Shown here: positions 15,611 to 25,427 of the stretch, in pieces
How positions within the stretch are numbered: position 1 is the first letter of the stretch
Layout: every line of letters begins with the position of its first letter
NCBI GenBank assembly: GCA_964581505.1
Contig: CAZOOR010000003.1
Location: forward strand, 22,902-86,901
DNA: 64,000 nt
Direction of reading: 5' to 3'
DNA from: CAZOOR01 sp964581505
GTDB taxonomy: Bacteria > Bacteroidota > Ignavibacteria > Kapaibacteriales > UBA2268
Made by a program: the position numbers and the translations under genes
The notes under the pieces: generated by a model
Database searches by the model: none
Seen by the model: only the letters and a program-made list of their open reading frames with translations
What the model was told of the DNA's origin: nothing

Positions 15611-17248
15611 ATGTCTAAAATAGTAGCAGTATATTTATTTCTAATTTTGTCTTCCTTTGCGGTGGCTCAGGTTGAGTTTATACAAATAGCGCATCCTGTT
15701 TATCCGTTTCTAATTAATCAGGAAGCAAAGGGCTTATTGCCGCATTTTTCCACTTCGCAATTACCATGGCAAAGGAAAGAAGTAATAAATGCTCTGCGAA
15801 CTATTGCCGAGCATTCGGAACAATTAAACGGCTTCGAGAAAAAGGCTCTTGCTCTTTTTAATACAGAATTTGAAATTTCCGAACGAAATAATACGGTCGT
15901 ATTTTATAGCGATAGAGATACGAATCAAATTTTTTTCAAAGGTTTACTCTCCGAAAAGGATAAATTCTTTTATCATAATAGGAACTCTGCTAATACAGTA
16001 TCATTTGTACCTCTTGCCGATTTGGAAAATACTTATGTTAATTCCGATACGGCAAGCGGCAATGCAATATTAGGCAATCTCGGGCTTAGGTTGTATGGTT
16101 CGCTTTCGGGACATTTCGGCTATTATTTGCAAATTACTAATGGAACAGTGTTCGCAGGAGACAAGTGGGCGGCTCTCTATGATAATAAGTTAAAACACAA
16201 TATAAAATTTGCCGAGCTAAATAGCGATTTTGATTTTACTGAATCGCATATTGCCTATTCTTATGATTGGTTCACTGCAACTATTGGCAGACAGACGCGT
16301 TACACCGGTTCGGGTATCGTCCAGAGAACATTTATGAATGATGTTTCACCTGCTATGGACGGGATAACACTTTCCGCCGATTTTTCAGGTTTTAGATATT
16401 CATATTCCTTGTTCAGTCTTTTGGCTATTCCCGATTCCACCCAAGCAGATGTAGGTTTCAAAACATTTATTCCGACAAAATTGAGTTCATTTCATCGTTT
16501 CTCATTGCGTCCGAGTTGGGGCGAAGTATCTTTTTGGGAAGGAGTAATATATGCTGAGCGTGGGTATGATTTATCATATCTCAATCCATTGAGTTTTTAT
16601 AAATCTTTGGAGCATGCCAATCGCGACCGCGATAATTCACTGATGGGTTTGGATTGGAAAGTCAGACCTACAGCCGGAATTCAGATTGTCGGCTCATTCT
16701 TACTTGATGATATAGTATTCAGTGAACTCGGTACAGGCTATTGGAGTAATAAATTTGCTTGGAATTTGGGCATAAGCTACTCTTCTTTATTCGGGTTCCT
16801 CGGTATGGAATATGCTCGCGTCGAGCCATATACTTTTACTCATTTCAATCCGCAGAATTCTTATACTAATGACCGCTCACTTATCGGTTCATACATTTTG
16901 CCGAATTCGGATATGTTTTCTCTGGTCTATCGTTTTTATTGGCTTGGTAATAGATATCCTTGGTATATTCGCCTCGGTTATGAACGACACGGCGAGAATA
17001 CTTATGACAAGGATGGGAAATTAGTTTATAATGTTGGCGGCGACCCGCTGCAAACAAGGAGACCCGAGGATAAAAATAATGTTACATTTCTCGAAGGTAA
17101 GCGTATTGATTCGGCAATTCTCGAAATGAACTTTGCCTACGAGATTGTAAGAAATTTTAATTTGGCATTTTGTATTTTTATCAAGGAACAGGAAAACGGG
17201 CATTCCTACAAAAATTTTAGATTAAAATTCAGTTTCAGGGATTTTTAG
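15611..17248 (+). CDS. Wzi-like capsule assembly outer-membrane protein
   Basis: The 545-residue protein has a signal peptide (SSFAVAQ) and then HPVYPFLINQEAKGLLPHF, the typical opening of capsule assembly Wzi proteins in this group. The rest is strand-rich and aromatic, with GLRLYGSLSGHFGYYLQITNG, ATIGRQTRYTGSGIVQ and SFYKSLEHANRDRDNSLMGLDW, as in the 18-stranded Wzi barrel. It probably anchors or surface-attaches the exported polysaccharide. It starts 12 bases after the Wza-like gene, in line with co-transcription, and ends in a Phe (FSFRDF) as outer-membrane barrels do. Confidence 0.85.
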   Translation: MSKIVAVYLFLILSSFAVAQVEFIQIAHPVYPFLINQEAKGLLPHFSTSQLPWQRKEVINALRTIAEHSEQLNGFEKKALALFNTEFEISERNNTVVFYSDRDTNQIFFKGLLSEKDKFFYHNRNSANTVSFVPLADLENTYVNSDTASGNAILGNLGLRLYGSLSGHFGYYLQITNGTVFAGDKWAALYDNKLKHNIKFAELNSDFDFTESHIAYSYDWFTATIGRQTRYTGSGIVQRTFMNDVSPAMDGITLSADFSGFRYSYSLFSLLAIPDSTQADVGFKTFIPTKLSSFHRFSLRPSWGEVSFWEGVIYAERGYDLSYLNPLSFYKSLEHANRDRDNSLMGLDWKVRPTAGIQIVGSFLLDDIVFSELGTGYWSNKFAWNLGISYSSLFGFLGMEYARVEPYTFTHFNPQNSYTNDRSLIGSYILPNSDMFSLVYRFYWLGNRYPWYIRLGYERHGENTYDKDGKLVYNVGGDPLQTRRPEDKNNVTFLEGKRIDSAILEMNFAYEIVRNFNLAFCIFIKEQENGHSYKNFRLKFSFRDF

Positions 17249-17254
17249 GATTAG

Positions 17255-18403
17255 ATGGATTTTGCAATAATATTAATACTGATTAGTGCCTTTCTATTAA
17301 TATACGGCTATGTATTATATCCGTTTACTCTTGCCCTTTTGTCGAAAATATTTAATAATGAAATCTCAATGGGAGATAGTTCTTCACCCGAAATTACAAT
17401 TATTATTTCAGCATATAATGAACAAGAATATATTCCCGATGCGATAGAGTCCATATTTAAAACCGATTATCCTAAATCTAAAATCAATGTATTTGTAGGT
17501 TCGGACGGTTCTACTGATGATACTTGCGGAATATTGCAGACACTTTCTGATAGATATGATTCATTGCAATTCTTTTGTTTTGATAGGCTCGGGAAGAACG
17601 CCGTCATCAATTCATTGCTGGCTAAAATCAAGACAGAATATGTATTTTTTATGGATGCTGATATTCGATTGCAAAATGGTGTCATTAATAAACTGATTTC
17701 TTATTTGTCTAATAGCACGGTCGGGGCTGTCATTGCATCAATGGAATCAATCGGTAAAGGTGGAGACAGTGCCGGCGGTTTTGGCGAAATTCTTTATCAA
17801 AAAATTGAACGAAAATTCCGAATAAACGAAAGTAAGATATATTCAACTGTAAATGCTCTCGGTGCTTTTTATGGATTGAAAAGCGAATATATTGAACCTC
17901 TACCTGATGATTTGGTGGCTGATGATTTCTATCCGCTGCTTACTGTTATGCAGAATAGGAAACGTGTTCTATTTGTTGATGAGGCGGAAGTCCTTGAAAT
18001 ACGACCGAAATCGACAAGCGACGAAATTAGCCGTAGGGTTAGAGCCTCTGCTTCGGCGATGACATCATTGAAACACAAATCTATGCTCTTGTTGCCTTCT
18101 TATGGCTGGGTTTCGTATTTCTTATTTTGTCATAAAATACTAAGATGGCTAGCACCGGTTTTTTTATTAGCTATTTTAATCTCTACTTTTTTCATTAATA
18201 GTGGAAATTTTTTATTTGTTATTGTAATTATTCAATTATATATTTATCTTGGTGCTTTGCTTGGGTTTATTCTTGAAAAAAGAAATATGAATATTATATT
18301 TCTCAAACTTCCACTGTATGCTCTAACTATGAGTATTGGGTTTGCAGGTGCATTTTACAGATTTTTCACAGGTAAGAAAAACTCGAAATGGCAAAGAAAT
18401 TGA
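17255..18403 (+). CDS. membrane-bound family 2 glycosyltransferase
   Basis: The 382-residue protein has an N-terminal transmembrane helix (about 3-27), then a GT-A domain: ITIIISAYNEQEYIPDAIESI, VFVGSDGSTDDT, and the metal-binding FFMDADIRLQNG. A second acidic site (DDLVADDFYPL) and the acceptor motif EISRRVRASASAM follow. Two to three C-terminal helices (about 295-375) make it similar to processive or exopolysaccharide GT2 enzymes, although the full QxxRW motif is not seen. It acts at the inner membrane in building the cluster's polysaccharide. It begins 6 bases after the Wzi-like gene. Confidence 0.85.
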   Translation: MDFAIILILISAFLLIYGYVLYPFTLALLSKIFNNEISMGDSSSPEITIIISAYNEQEYIPDAIESIFKTDYPKSKINVFVGSDGSTDDTCGILQTLSDRYDSLQFFCFDRLGKNAVINSLLAKIKTEYVFFMDADIRLQNGVINKLISYLSNSTVGAVIASMESIGKGGDSAGGFGEILYQKIERKFRINESKIYSTVNALGAFYGLKSEYIEPLPDDLVADDFYPLLTVMQNRKRVLFVDEAEVLEIRPKSTSDEISRRVRASASAMTSLKHKSMLLLPSYGWVSYFLFCHKILRWLAPVFLLAILISTFFINSGNFLFVIVIIQLYIYLGALLGFILEKRNMNIIFLKLPLYALTMSIGFAGAFYRFFTGKKNSKWQRN

Positions 18404-18476
18404 TTGTATGTTTTTGCAACAATAGGGCGGATTAGTTATTAACAATAAACAAAATAATAAGAATCATCAAAAACGA

Positions 18477-19889
18477 ATGATGAATAAGTTTTTGTCTCCA
18501 CAGGCAATTCAGCTTTATTTTGATGCACTTTCTATAATTGTGGCATACATCATTTATTTTTTGGTTAAATATTATTCGGGTTGGTTCTATAATGTAGTTG
18601 AACCCGGATTCTTATTTTTTATCATTCCTTTATTTGTTCTCCTATTCTATTGGATTTTGCTATTCTGGATTAACGGTTTATATCGTGATTGGTATGTACA
18701 TTCTCCTTTTAATGAATTTTTTACAATTTTACGGGTTACTTTTTTCGGTAGTTTTATACTATTCTTTCTTGTATTTTTGGATTCGGGCGACCGCCGTCCG
18801 CGTTTGATTTTTGTTATATATTTCCTAATTATGGCGGTTGTTCTTGGTTTAGGAAGAATCTTTGCACGTCAGCTTCAGAAGAAATTACGAAAAGAAAAGA
18901 AATATGTGATTAATGCAATTCTTATAGGTACACGTAATAGTATGAATGAATTTGCTCGCAAAGTTCAATTGTCGTCTGCTTGGGGATATAATATTTTAGG
19001 TGGTATATTACTCAATGACGAAACAAACTCCGATACAAAATCACCCTACAAAGACATTGATATTTTGGGCGAACTGAACGATTTGGAAGAGAAGATGAAA
19101 ACCGAAAAGCCTGATGAAGTTTTAATTACACGAAAGACGCGAAGCAGACGGCAGCTGATGAAGATTGTTAATATGTGTATTAATTACGGCGTTAAAGTTA
19201 AAATTGTGCCGGATTTATATGATATCTTCACAGGCTCTGTCAGAACATTTACGGTTTATGGTATTCCGTTGATTGAAATCCATACCCAACTATTAAAGCC
19301 TTGGGAAGAAGCTATTAAGCGTCTTCTTGATATTGTCGTGTCTTTTCTGGTTATTGTTTTAGGAATACCCGTATGGCTCATTATTGCAATTATTATTAAA
19401 ATTGATTCTAGAGGACAGGTGTTTTTTTTACAAGAGCGTGTTGGTAAGGACAGGATAAATTTTACTATGTATAAATTCAGGACAATGGTACAAGACAAGC
19501 AAATAAGTGGCGACTTGTGGACATCTGTCAATGACCCGCGTGTAACGAAATTCGGAAGATTCTTACGCAAATCTCATTTAGATGAAGTCCCTCAATTTCT
19601 CAATGTGTTGAAAGGAGAAATGTCAATTGTTGGTCCCCGTCCCGAGCGTCCCGAAATTGTTGATAAATATGCGAAAATTGTTCCATACTATGTCAGAAGG
19701 CTTGCATTAAGACCTGGTATTACGGGTTGGTGGCAAGTTAAATATACTGCATATATCGAAAGTGTGGAAGAAATTGAAGGAAGATTAAAAGATGATTTCT
19801 ATTATATTGAGAATATGTCTTTGAAACTTGATTTGGAAATTATGGTTAGAACTGTCTTTTTAATGATTAAAGGTCATGGTCAAACATAA
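18477..19889 (+). CDS. undecaprenyl-phosphate sugar phosphotransferase (polyprenyl glycosylphosphotransferase)
   Basis: The 470-residue protein has four or five N-terminal membrane helices (to about residue 130), a Rossmann-like CoA-binding segment (about 140-260), and an intact C-terminal sugar transferase domain. Catalytic-core motifs are all present: GQVFFLQERVG, YKFRTM, SHLDEVPQFLNVLKGEMSIVGPRPE and ALRPGITGWWQV. Such WcaJ/WbaP-type enzymes start repeat-unit synthesis by moving a sugar-1-phosphate to the lipid carrier. Two adjacent ATGs (18477, 18480) are possible starts. It contrasts with the degenerate copy fused to the glycosyltransferase at 20653. Confidence 0.93.
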   Translation: MMNKFLSPQAIQLYFDALSIIVAYIIYFLVKYYSGWFYNVVEPGFLFFIIPLFVLLFYWILLFWINGLYRDWYVHSPFNEFFTILRVTFFGSFILFFLVFLDSGDRRPRLIFVIYFLIMAVVLGLGRIFARQLQKKLRKEKKYVINAILIGTRNSMNEFARKVQLSSAWGYNILGGILLNDETNSDTKSPYKDIDILGELNDLEEKMKTEKPDEVLITRKTRSRRQLMKIVNMCINYGVKVKIVPDLYDIFTGSVRTFTVYGIPLIEIHTQLLKPWEEAIKRLLDIVVSFLVIVLGIPVWLIIAIIIKIDSRGQVFFLQERVGKDRINFTMYKFRTMVQDKQISGDLWTSVNDPRVTKFGRFLRKSHLDEVPQFLNVLKGEMSIVGPRPERPEIVDKYAKIVPYYVRRLALRPGITGWWQVKYTAYIESVEEIEGRLKDDFYYIENMSLKLDLEIMVRTVFLMIKGHGQT

Positions 19890-19918
19890 ATATTTTTGTT
19901 CATTTATTATTATTGCTT

Positions 19919-20638
19919 ATGAAAACAATAGTAGTCATTCCGACTTATAACGAAATTGAGAATATCGAAAAATTGATTAATACAATTTTTTCGATAATGC
20001 CCGAAACCGATTTATTGATTGTTGATGATAATTCGCCGGACGGTACTTATAAAAAAGTTGAGGAAATGAAGCAAAATGATAATCGTATCCATCTGATTGT
20101 TCGTCCTGAAAAAAATGGTCTCGGCACTGCTTACATTGCCGGCTTTAAATATGCACTTGAGCGTGATTATGATGCCATTTTTGAAATGGATGCAGATTTT
20201 TCGCACGACCCGAAGGACTTGCCTAGATTATTGAAAGAGCTTGATAATTATGACTTGGTTATAGGTTCAAGATATGTTACGGGTGTCAATGTTGTCAATT
20301 GGCCCCTTCGGCGTCTGTTTTTAAGCTATGGTGCTAATCTCTATACGCGTGTATTGACAGGCTTACCTATTAAAGATGCAACAGGTGGTTTTAAATGTTT
20401 CAGGGCTGATGCACTGCGAAAGATAGTATTGGACAAGGTGAAAACCAATGGCTATGGTTTTCAGATTGAAATGAATTACTTGCTTTGGAAAAGCGGTGCG
20501 AAAATCAAGGAAATTCCAATTATTTTCATTGACAGGCGAAGCGGTGTTTCCAAAATGAACAAAAAAATTATTTACGAAGCTATTTTTCTCGTTTGGAAAT
20601 TGAAATTTATGGCTCATAAAAAGTTTTTGAAACAATAA
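19919..20638 (+). CDS. polyprenol-phosphate mannose synthase-like GT2
   Basis: I take ATG 19919 rather than the TTG two codons upstream. The 239-residue product has VVIPTYNEIENIEKLI, LIVDDNSPDGT, NGLGTAYIAGFKYAL and the catalytic FEMDADFSHDP, followed by GSRYVTGVNVVNWPLRR and ATGGFKCFR. This is the Dpm1/polyprenol-phosphate hexose synthase layout without C-terminal membrane helices. It most likely loads a hexose on a polyprenyl phosphate for use on the periplasmic side. It lies 29 bases after the sugar transferase. Confidence 0.9.
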   Translation: MKTIVVIPTYNEIENIEKLINTIFSIMPETDLLIVDDNSPDGTYKKVEEMKQNDNRIHLIVRPEKNGLGTAYIAGFKYALERDYDAIFEMDADFSHDPKDLPRLLKELDNYDLVIGSRYVTGVNVVNWPLRRLFLSYGANLYTRVLTGLPIKDATGGFKCFRADALRKIVLDKVKTNGYGFQIEMNYLLWKSGAKIKEIPIIFIDRRSGVSKMNKKIIYEAIFLVWKLKFMAHKKFLKQ

Positions 20639-20652
20639 GATGAGTATTCTTT

Positions 20653-22611
20653 GTGAATAATGCGAATATTAACATATCGATTGTGATTGTTAATTATAAT
20701 TCAATGGATTATCTTTCCCATTGCATTAGTTCAATTGAAAAATCTTCCGGCAATCTGGCTGTTGAAATTATTGTCGTTGATAATAATTCGACCGAAGGAC
20801 AACCTACGGAGTTGCAAAATCAGTTTCCTGATGTTCGCTTCATTCAATTGGAGGAAAATCTCGGTTTCGGAAGAGCTAACAATATTGGAGTTGAGCATTC
20901 TTCCGGCAAATATATTCTAATTTTAAATCCCGATACAGTTGTCGAGGAAAATACTTTGCAGATTATGTATGAATTTATGGAAAACCATAAAGAAGTAGGT
21001 GCCGCAGGTTGTAAAGTATTGAATTCGGACGGTACATTTCAGTTGGCTTGTCGCCGTGGTTTCCCGACACCTTGGGTCTCTTTTACAAAACTTTTCGGCT
21101 TGCAAAGCCTTTTCCCTAAGGTCAAACTATTTGCCGGATATAATCAAACCTATAAACCCATAAATAAGACCTATGAAGTTGATTCTATCATCGGTGCATT
21201 TATGTTCATTCGCCGTTCTTCTTGGGATAAAGTCAATGGATTTGACGAGGCATTTTTTATGTATGGGGAAGATATTGACCTATGCTATCGAATAAAGAAA
21301 AGCGGCGCAAAAATTATGTACGTGCATACAAGCTCTATTATCCATTATAAGGGTATTAGCACCAAACGCAGTGCAATTAATGTCTTGCAGCATTTCTATG
21401 ATGCTATGACAATATTTAGCAGAAAGCATTTTGCATATTCGGGTATATTCTTGTTTTTCCTTCGTATCGGTATCGGCTTTCGCAAGTTTCTCGCTATGCT
21501 CAGTAGGCACAAAAGGAGCATTTTTATTTTTATATTAGATTTGCTTGCAATCAATTTGTCATTACTATTAGCTACAAAAATTCGTTTCGGCGGATTCTTT
21601 AATTTCCCGGATTATGCTTATCCTACCGTTTTTGTTGTAATATCGGTAGTCCTGACTGCCGCAATGATTTCTGTAGGGGAATATTTTGAAGAGCGCAACA
21701 CACCGCGTAGGGCTGTACTTGCTCTTTTGTTTTCATTTTTCTTTCTTTCCTCATTGACTTATTTCTTCAAAGAGTACGCATTCAGTCGCGGTGTTGTACT
21801 GATGACTATTGGATTTGCAATTATCCTATCGGCACTAATTAGGGTATTGTTTATCTTTTATGACAATATCAGCGGTAAGAATTCGGAAAAACGTATTGCT
21901 ATTATAGGTACCGATAATGATGCACAAAAACTTTACAATGCTTTTGCAGAGTCGGATTTTATTGGCTCTAACGTTATTGGATTTATTGCGGTCAATCAGT
22001 CGGAGGCAAACAAAGAACTTAGTAAGATGCTACTCGGCAACTATCAGTATCTACATAATATTATAGCAGAGAATAACATAAACGAGATAATCATTACAGA
22101 TAAGACTCTCCCTGCTTCTACATTTATTTCATTGATTGAAAAGAATTCATCGAGCAAAGTAAGATTTCATATTGCCAGCAAAATTGATGAATTTATCTCC
22201 TCAAAGATTATAAATGACATTGCCGGAAAAGAGCCGGATATACCCGCTCTGAAAATTTTTATGTTCAAAAATAGACTTTTGAAGCGTTCTTTTGATATTC
22301 TTGTTTCAATATTTCTTTTATCATTAGGAATTCCCTTTGTATATTTGTTTTCCGAGAAACCTAAGAATAGAATAAAAGAACTGTATTCTGTCTTACTCGG
22401 TAAATTAACAATAGTCGGTATAGTACCTTCGGAAAAGGATACTATTGATTATAAACGTGGAATTACCGGAATGGCGGCTATTAGTTCGCCCGAGAAATTA
22501 TCGGATATTACGATAGCAAAATTGAATGAGTATTATATCAATAATTATTCTTTTTTGCTTGATATTGAATTAATTTTAAAACATTTGATTAGGAAAAAAA
22601 GTGGCAGGTAA
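20653..22611 (+). CDS. GT2 glycosyltransferase fused to a degenerate polyprenyl sugar-phosphotransferase
   Basis: This starts at GTG; the next in-frame ATG (20704) would remove the first strand of the GT2 fold. The 652 residues comprise a rhamnosyltransferase-like GT2 (about 1-270: ISIVIVNYNSMDYL, VVDNNSTEGQ, LNPDTVVEEN, FFMYGEDIDLCYR), four or five membrane helices (about 285-400), a Rossmann segment (about 415-530, RIAIIGTDNDAQKL), and a C-terminus that begins like a sugar transferase (KRSFDILVSIFLLSLGIPF). It then jumps to GKLTIVGIVPSE, missing about 60 residues that hold the QERVG, KFRTM and DE motifs in the neighbour at 18477; GPRP has become GIVP. The GT2 half should be active and the transferase half not. 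It overlaps accA by 11 bases. Confidence 0.88.
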   Translation: MNNANINISIVIVNYNSMDYLSHCISSIEKSSGNLAVEIIVVDNNSTEGQPTELQNQFPDVRFIQLEENLGFGRANNIGVEHSSGKYILILNPDTVVEENTLQIMYEFMENHKEVGAAGCKVLNSDGTFQLACRRGFPTPWVSFTKLFGLQSLFPKVKLFAGYNQTYKPINKTYEVDSIIGAFMFIRRSSWDKVNGFDEAFFMYGEDIDLCYRIKKSGAKIMYVHTSSIIHYKGISTKRSAINVLQHFYDAMTIFSRKHFAYSGIFLFFLRIGIGFRKFLAMLSRHKRSIFIFILDLLAINLSLLLATKIRFGGFFNFPDYAYPTVFVVISVVLTAAMISVGEYFEERNTPRRAVLALLFSFFFLSSLTYFFKEYAFSRGVVLMTIGFAIILSALIRVLFIFYDNISGKNSEKRIAIIGTDNDAQKLYNAFAESDFIGSNVIGFIAVNQSEANKELSKMLLGNYQYLHNIIAENNINEIIITDKTLPASTFISLIEKNSSSKVRFHIASKIDEFISSKIINDIAGKEPDIPALKIFMFKNRLLKRSFDILVSIFLLSLGIPFVYLFSEKPKNRIKELYSVLLGKLTIVGIVPSEKDTIDYKRGITGMAAISSPEKLSDITIAKLNEYYINNYSFLLDIELILKHLIRKKSGR

Positions 22612-23557
22612 ATTTATTCTGGAATTTGAAAAGCCAATTATTGAATTAGAAGAAAAAATCGCCGAAATGAAAAATCTGTCCGGCGAGGTTGATATTTCCG
22701 AAGAAATCAGTTATTTGGAAGAAAAAGTCGAGGAATTGCGACTTCATATTTATAAAAATCTAACGCGTTGGCAGAGGGTGCAATTGGCAAGACACCCCGA
22801 AAGACCATTAACTTTGGATTATATTCAGCATTGTTTTGATAATTTTATCGAATTGCATGGCGATAGAAAGTTCAAAGATGACCATGCTATTGTCAGTGGT
22901 TTGGCTACTATTGATGATTATGAGGTTCTAATTGTAGGACATCAAAAAGGGCGCGATACAAAATCAAATTTATTCAGAAACTTTGGTATGCCAAATCCCG
23001 AAGGGTATCGAAAAGCTCATCGTTTATTCGAGCTTGCCGAAAAATTCGGACGTCCGATAATTACTTTTTTGGATACTCCCGGTGCTTACCCGGGATTAGA
23101 GGCTGAGGAACGTGGGCAGGCGGAAGCTATTGCAAGCAATTTATTACAGATGGCGGCGTTGAAAGTACCTATCATTGTGATTGTTATTGGTGAAGGTGCT
23201 TCCGGTGGCGCTATTGGTCTGGGAGTCGGGGATAGAGTTTTAATGTTGGAAAATTCTTGGTATTCCGTTATTTCACCCGAATCTTGTTCAAGTATTCTTT
23301 GGCGTAGCTGGGATTATAAAGAACAAGCCGCTGAAGCATTACAATTAACTGCTGAGGATTTGAAGAAACATAGTATTATTGATTTGATTGTCAAAGAACC
23401 TGTTGGCGGAGCGCACAGGGACCCTGAGACAATTTTCACTACAATGAAAGATGTCATACTCAATGAATTATCTGCACTAACTAAAATCGAACCGGAGCAA
23501 TTGGTGAAAGCAAGAAGAGAGAAATTTTATAAGATGGGCGTTTGGGAAGAGAAATAG
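22601..23557 (+). CDS. accA: acetyl-CoA carboxylase carboxyltransferase subunit alpha
   Basis: The 318-residue protein is full length and canonical: LEFEKPIIELEEKI with the N-terminal coiled helix, RHPERPLTLDYI, GDRKFKDDHAIVSGLA, FLDTPGAYPGLEAEERGQAEAIA, GEGASGGAIGLGVGDRVLMLEN and SPESCSSILWRS. With AccD it transfers carboxyl from biotin to acetyl-CoA, the first step of fatty acid synthesis. It starts at GTG (family N-terminus alignment and an AGGA a few bases upstream support this) inside the end of the preceding glycosyltransferase gene. Its place in a polysaccharide operon is unusual; the other acc genes are not in the window. Confidence 0.97.
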   Translation: MAGKFILEFEKPIIELEEKIAEMKNLSGEVDISEEISYLEEKVEELRLHIYKNLTRWQRVQLARHPERPLTLDYIQHCFDNFIELHGDRKFKDDHAIVSGLATIDDYEVLIVGHQKGRDTKSNLFRNFGMPNPEGYRKAHRLFELAEKFGRPIITFLDTPGAYPGLEAEERGQAEAIASNLLQMAALKVPIIVIVIGEGASGGAIGLGVGDRVLMLENSWYSVISPESCSSILWRSWDYKEQAAEALQLTAEDLKKHSIIDLIVKEPVGGAHRDPETIFTTMKDVILNELSALTKIEPEQLVKARREKFYKMGVWEEK

Positions 23558-23589
23558 ATATATTGTTGGAATATATAATAGTTATGTAG

Positions 23590-24741
23590 ATGAAAATTGC
23601 TTGGGTGATGACAGATTTCGACCCTTCTAATCCTAACAAACACCCTTTTGGTATAGGTTGGTTTATTGTTGATTATTTAAGAAAAGCTGGACATACTGTT
23701 GATGTTCTCGGCGGATTTAGCAATCCTATTTCTCTTATATATAAAGCCAAGAAATTATTCTATAAATTAATAAGTTCTAAAACCTATTTATTACATCGCG
23801 AACCTGCTATTCATCAAGCATTTGCAAAGCGATTAAATGGCGAATTAGCAACAAGTAAATATGATTTTATCTTGAGTTTCGGTTCGCTTCCTATCGCATT
23901 GATTGACACGGATATACCCATATTTTTTTGGGCTGATGCTACTTTTGAAGGCTTGGTTAATTACTATCCCGAGTATTCAAATATTTCGGAGCATTCTCAT
24001 AAAAAAGGTCATTATCTCGAACAAATGGCATTGGATAATTGCGAACTCGCTTTCTTTTCTTCCGAATGGGCAGTTGATACGGCAAAAAAGTATTATAATG
24101 TGTACGAATCAAAATTATTTTTTATTCCGTATGGTGCTAACTTTATTGAATATAAAGATATTAATGTCGTTCAGTTAATAAATGATAAATCCTTTGATAC
24201 GATAAATTTCCTATTCAATGGAAGAGACTGGCAAAGAAAAAACGGCGATTCAGTAATTGAGGTCGTAAGATTATTAAATTCCAAAGGATTAAAAGCAAGA
24301 CTTAACATCATTGGGATAGATAATATCCCAAATATTGATGATGATTTTGTCGTTTTTCACGGTTTTATTAATAAAGCTGATGAAGCAGGTAGGCGGAAAA
24401 TGCTTGAAATATATATGGAGAATCATTTTCTCATACATATACCTCATCAGGATTGTACGCCGCATGCCCTCAACGAAGCAAATGCTTATGGATTACCCTG
24501 TATTGTCTCGGATACAGGAGGGATTTCGTCTGTGGTCAAGCAAAATGTAAACGGTTTAATTTTTAGTGTTCCTTTAAATCTTGAACTTATTGCTGACGAA
24601 ATACTAAAAATTGCTAATAACAAAGTGCAATATAAGGAATTAGCAAAGTCATCTTATAAAGAATATAAGAATAATTTGAACTGGGAAGTTAATATTAAGA
24701 GATTACTTGAAGTTATTGAAAATAAAATAAATAAGAATTAA
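23590..24741 (+). CDS. GT4-type (GT-B fold) glycosyltransferase
   Basis: The 383-residue protein has a GT-B layout. The N-terminal half begins MKIAWVMTDFDP with GIGWFIVDYLRKAGHTVDVL. The C-terminal half has the group 1 domain: DTINFLFNGRDWQRKNGDSVIEVVRLL, then the nucleotide-sugar site HIPHQDCTPHALNEANAYGLPCIVSDTGG. The E of the usual EX7E appears in LNEANAYG. It probably uses an activated nucleotide sugar in the cytoplasm to extend the lipid-linked repeat unit. It begins 32 bases after accA, still in the cluster. Confidence 0.85.
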   Translation: MKIAWVMTDFDPSNPNKHPFGIGWFIVDYLRKAGHTVDVLGGFSNPISLIYKAKKLFYKLISSKTYLLHREPAIHQAFAKRLNGELATSKYDFILSFGSLPIALIDTDIPIFFWADATFEGLVNYYPEYSNISEHSHKKGHYLEQMALDNCELAFFSSEWAVDTAKKYYNVYESKLFFIPYGANFIEYKDINVVQLINDKSFDTINFLFNGRDWQRKNGDSVIEVVRLLNSKGLKARLNIIGIDNIPNIDDDFVVFHGFINKADEAGRRKMLEIYMENHFLIHIPHQDCTPHALNEANAYGLPCIVSDTGGISSVVKQNVNGLIFSVPLNLELIADEILKIANNKVQYKELAKSSYKEYKNNLNWEVNIKRLLEVIENKINKN

Positions 24742-24754
24742 ATATTAGGCATTT

Positions 24755-25426
24755 ATGAGCTTTGATTTGAGCGGTGGTATCGGACAATTATTTGATATTA
24801 TTCTCCATATTGATAAATATTTAGGGGAAATAATTCGTGAATACGGAACATGGACTTATGGAATATTGTTCTTAGTAATATTTATGGAAACGGGGTTTGT
24901 TGTAACACCGTTTTTGCCGGGTGATTCCTTACTTTTTGCCGCAGGTTCTTTTGCCGGTCTTGGTGTATTGAGTCCGCATTTGTTATTCCTTTTATTATGG
25001 TTTGCCGCTGTTGCAGGGGACAATATGAATTATTGGATTGGTCATAAGCTTGGTGAGAGTGTTTTTCATAAGGAATCAAAATTTTTAAAAAAGGAATATT
25101 TGGATAAAACGCATGCTTTCTACGAAAAGCATGGCGGTAAAACTGTTATTCTTGCCCGTTTCGTTCCAATTATCAGAACATTTATGCCTTTCGTTGCCGG
25201 AATTGGTGCTATGAATTATATTAGATTTTTAACTTATGATATTATCGGTGGTGCTTTGTGGGTAGGTATTTTTGTTTATGCAGGCTATTTCTTTGGTGGT
25301 TTGCCGGTAGTCAAAAATAATTTTTCTATTGCCATTATCGTCATTATATTGATTTCCGTTGTGCCGATAATTGTAGAATTTATTAAGCATAAATTGAAAA
25401 AGAAAAGCAAATCGAATAATTCCTGA
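24755..25426 (+). CDS. DedA-family membrane protein
   Basis: The 223-residue protein shows DedA/SNARE-associated family hallmarks: FMETGFVVTPFLPGDSLLFAAGSFAG, then GDNMNYWIGHKLGESVF, and the conserved KHGGKTVILARFVPIIRTFMPFVAGIGAMNY region with the essential basic residues. About five to six membrane segments are visible, ending in a Lys-rich tail. Some DedA proteins recycle undecaprenyl phosphate by flipping it across the inner membrane. That role would suit a gene lying between glycosyltransferases of a lipid-carrier pathway, but is inference here. Confidence 0.92.
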   Translation: MSFDLSGGIGQLFDIILHIDKYLGEIIREYGTWTYGILFLVIFMETGFVVTPFLPGDSLLFAAGSFAGLGVLSPHLLFLLLWFAAVAGDNMNYWIGHKLGESVFHKESKFLKKEYLDKTHAFYEKHGGKTVILARFVPIIRTFMPFVAGIGAMNYIRFLTYDIIGGALWVGIFVYAGYFFGGLPVVKNNFSIAIIVIILISVVPIIVEFIKHKLKKKSKSNNS

Positions 25427-25427
25427 T

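Noticed and set aside
20653..22611. Frameshift or pseudogene explanation for the missing transferase core
   Set aside because: The frame is open throughout, the downstream part is still sequence-like, and the gene is coupled to accA; a deletion of whole codons fits better, though an assembly error cannot be excluded.
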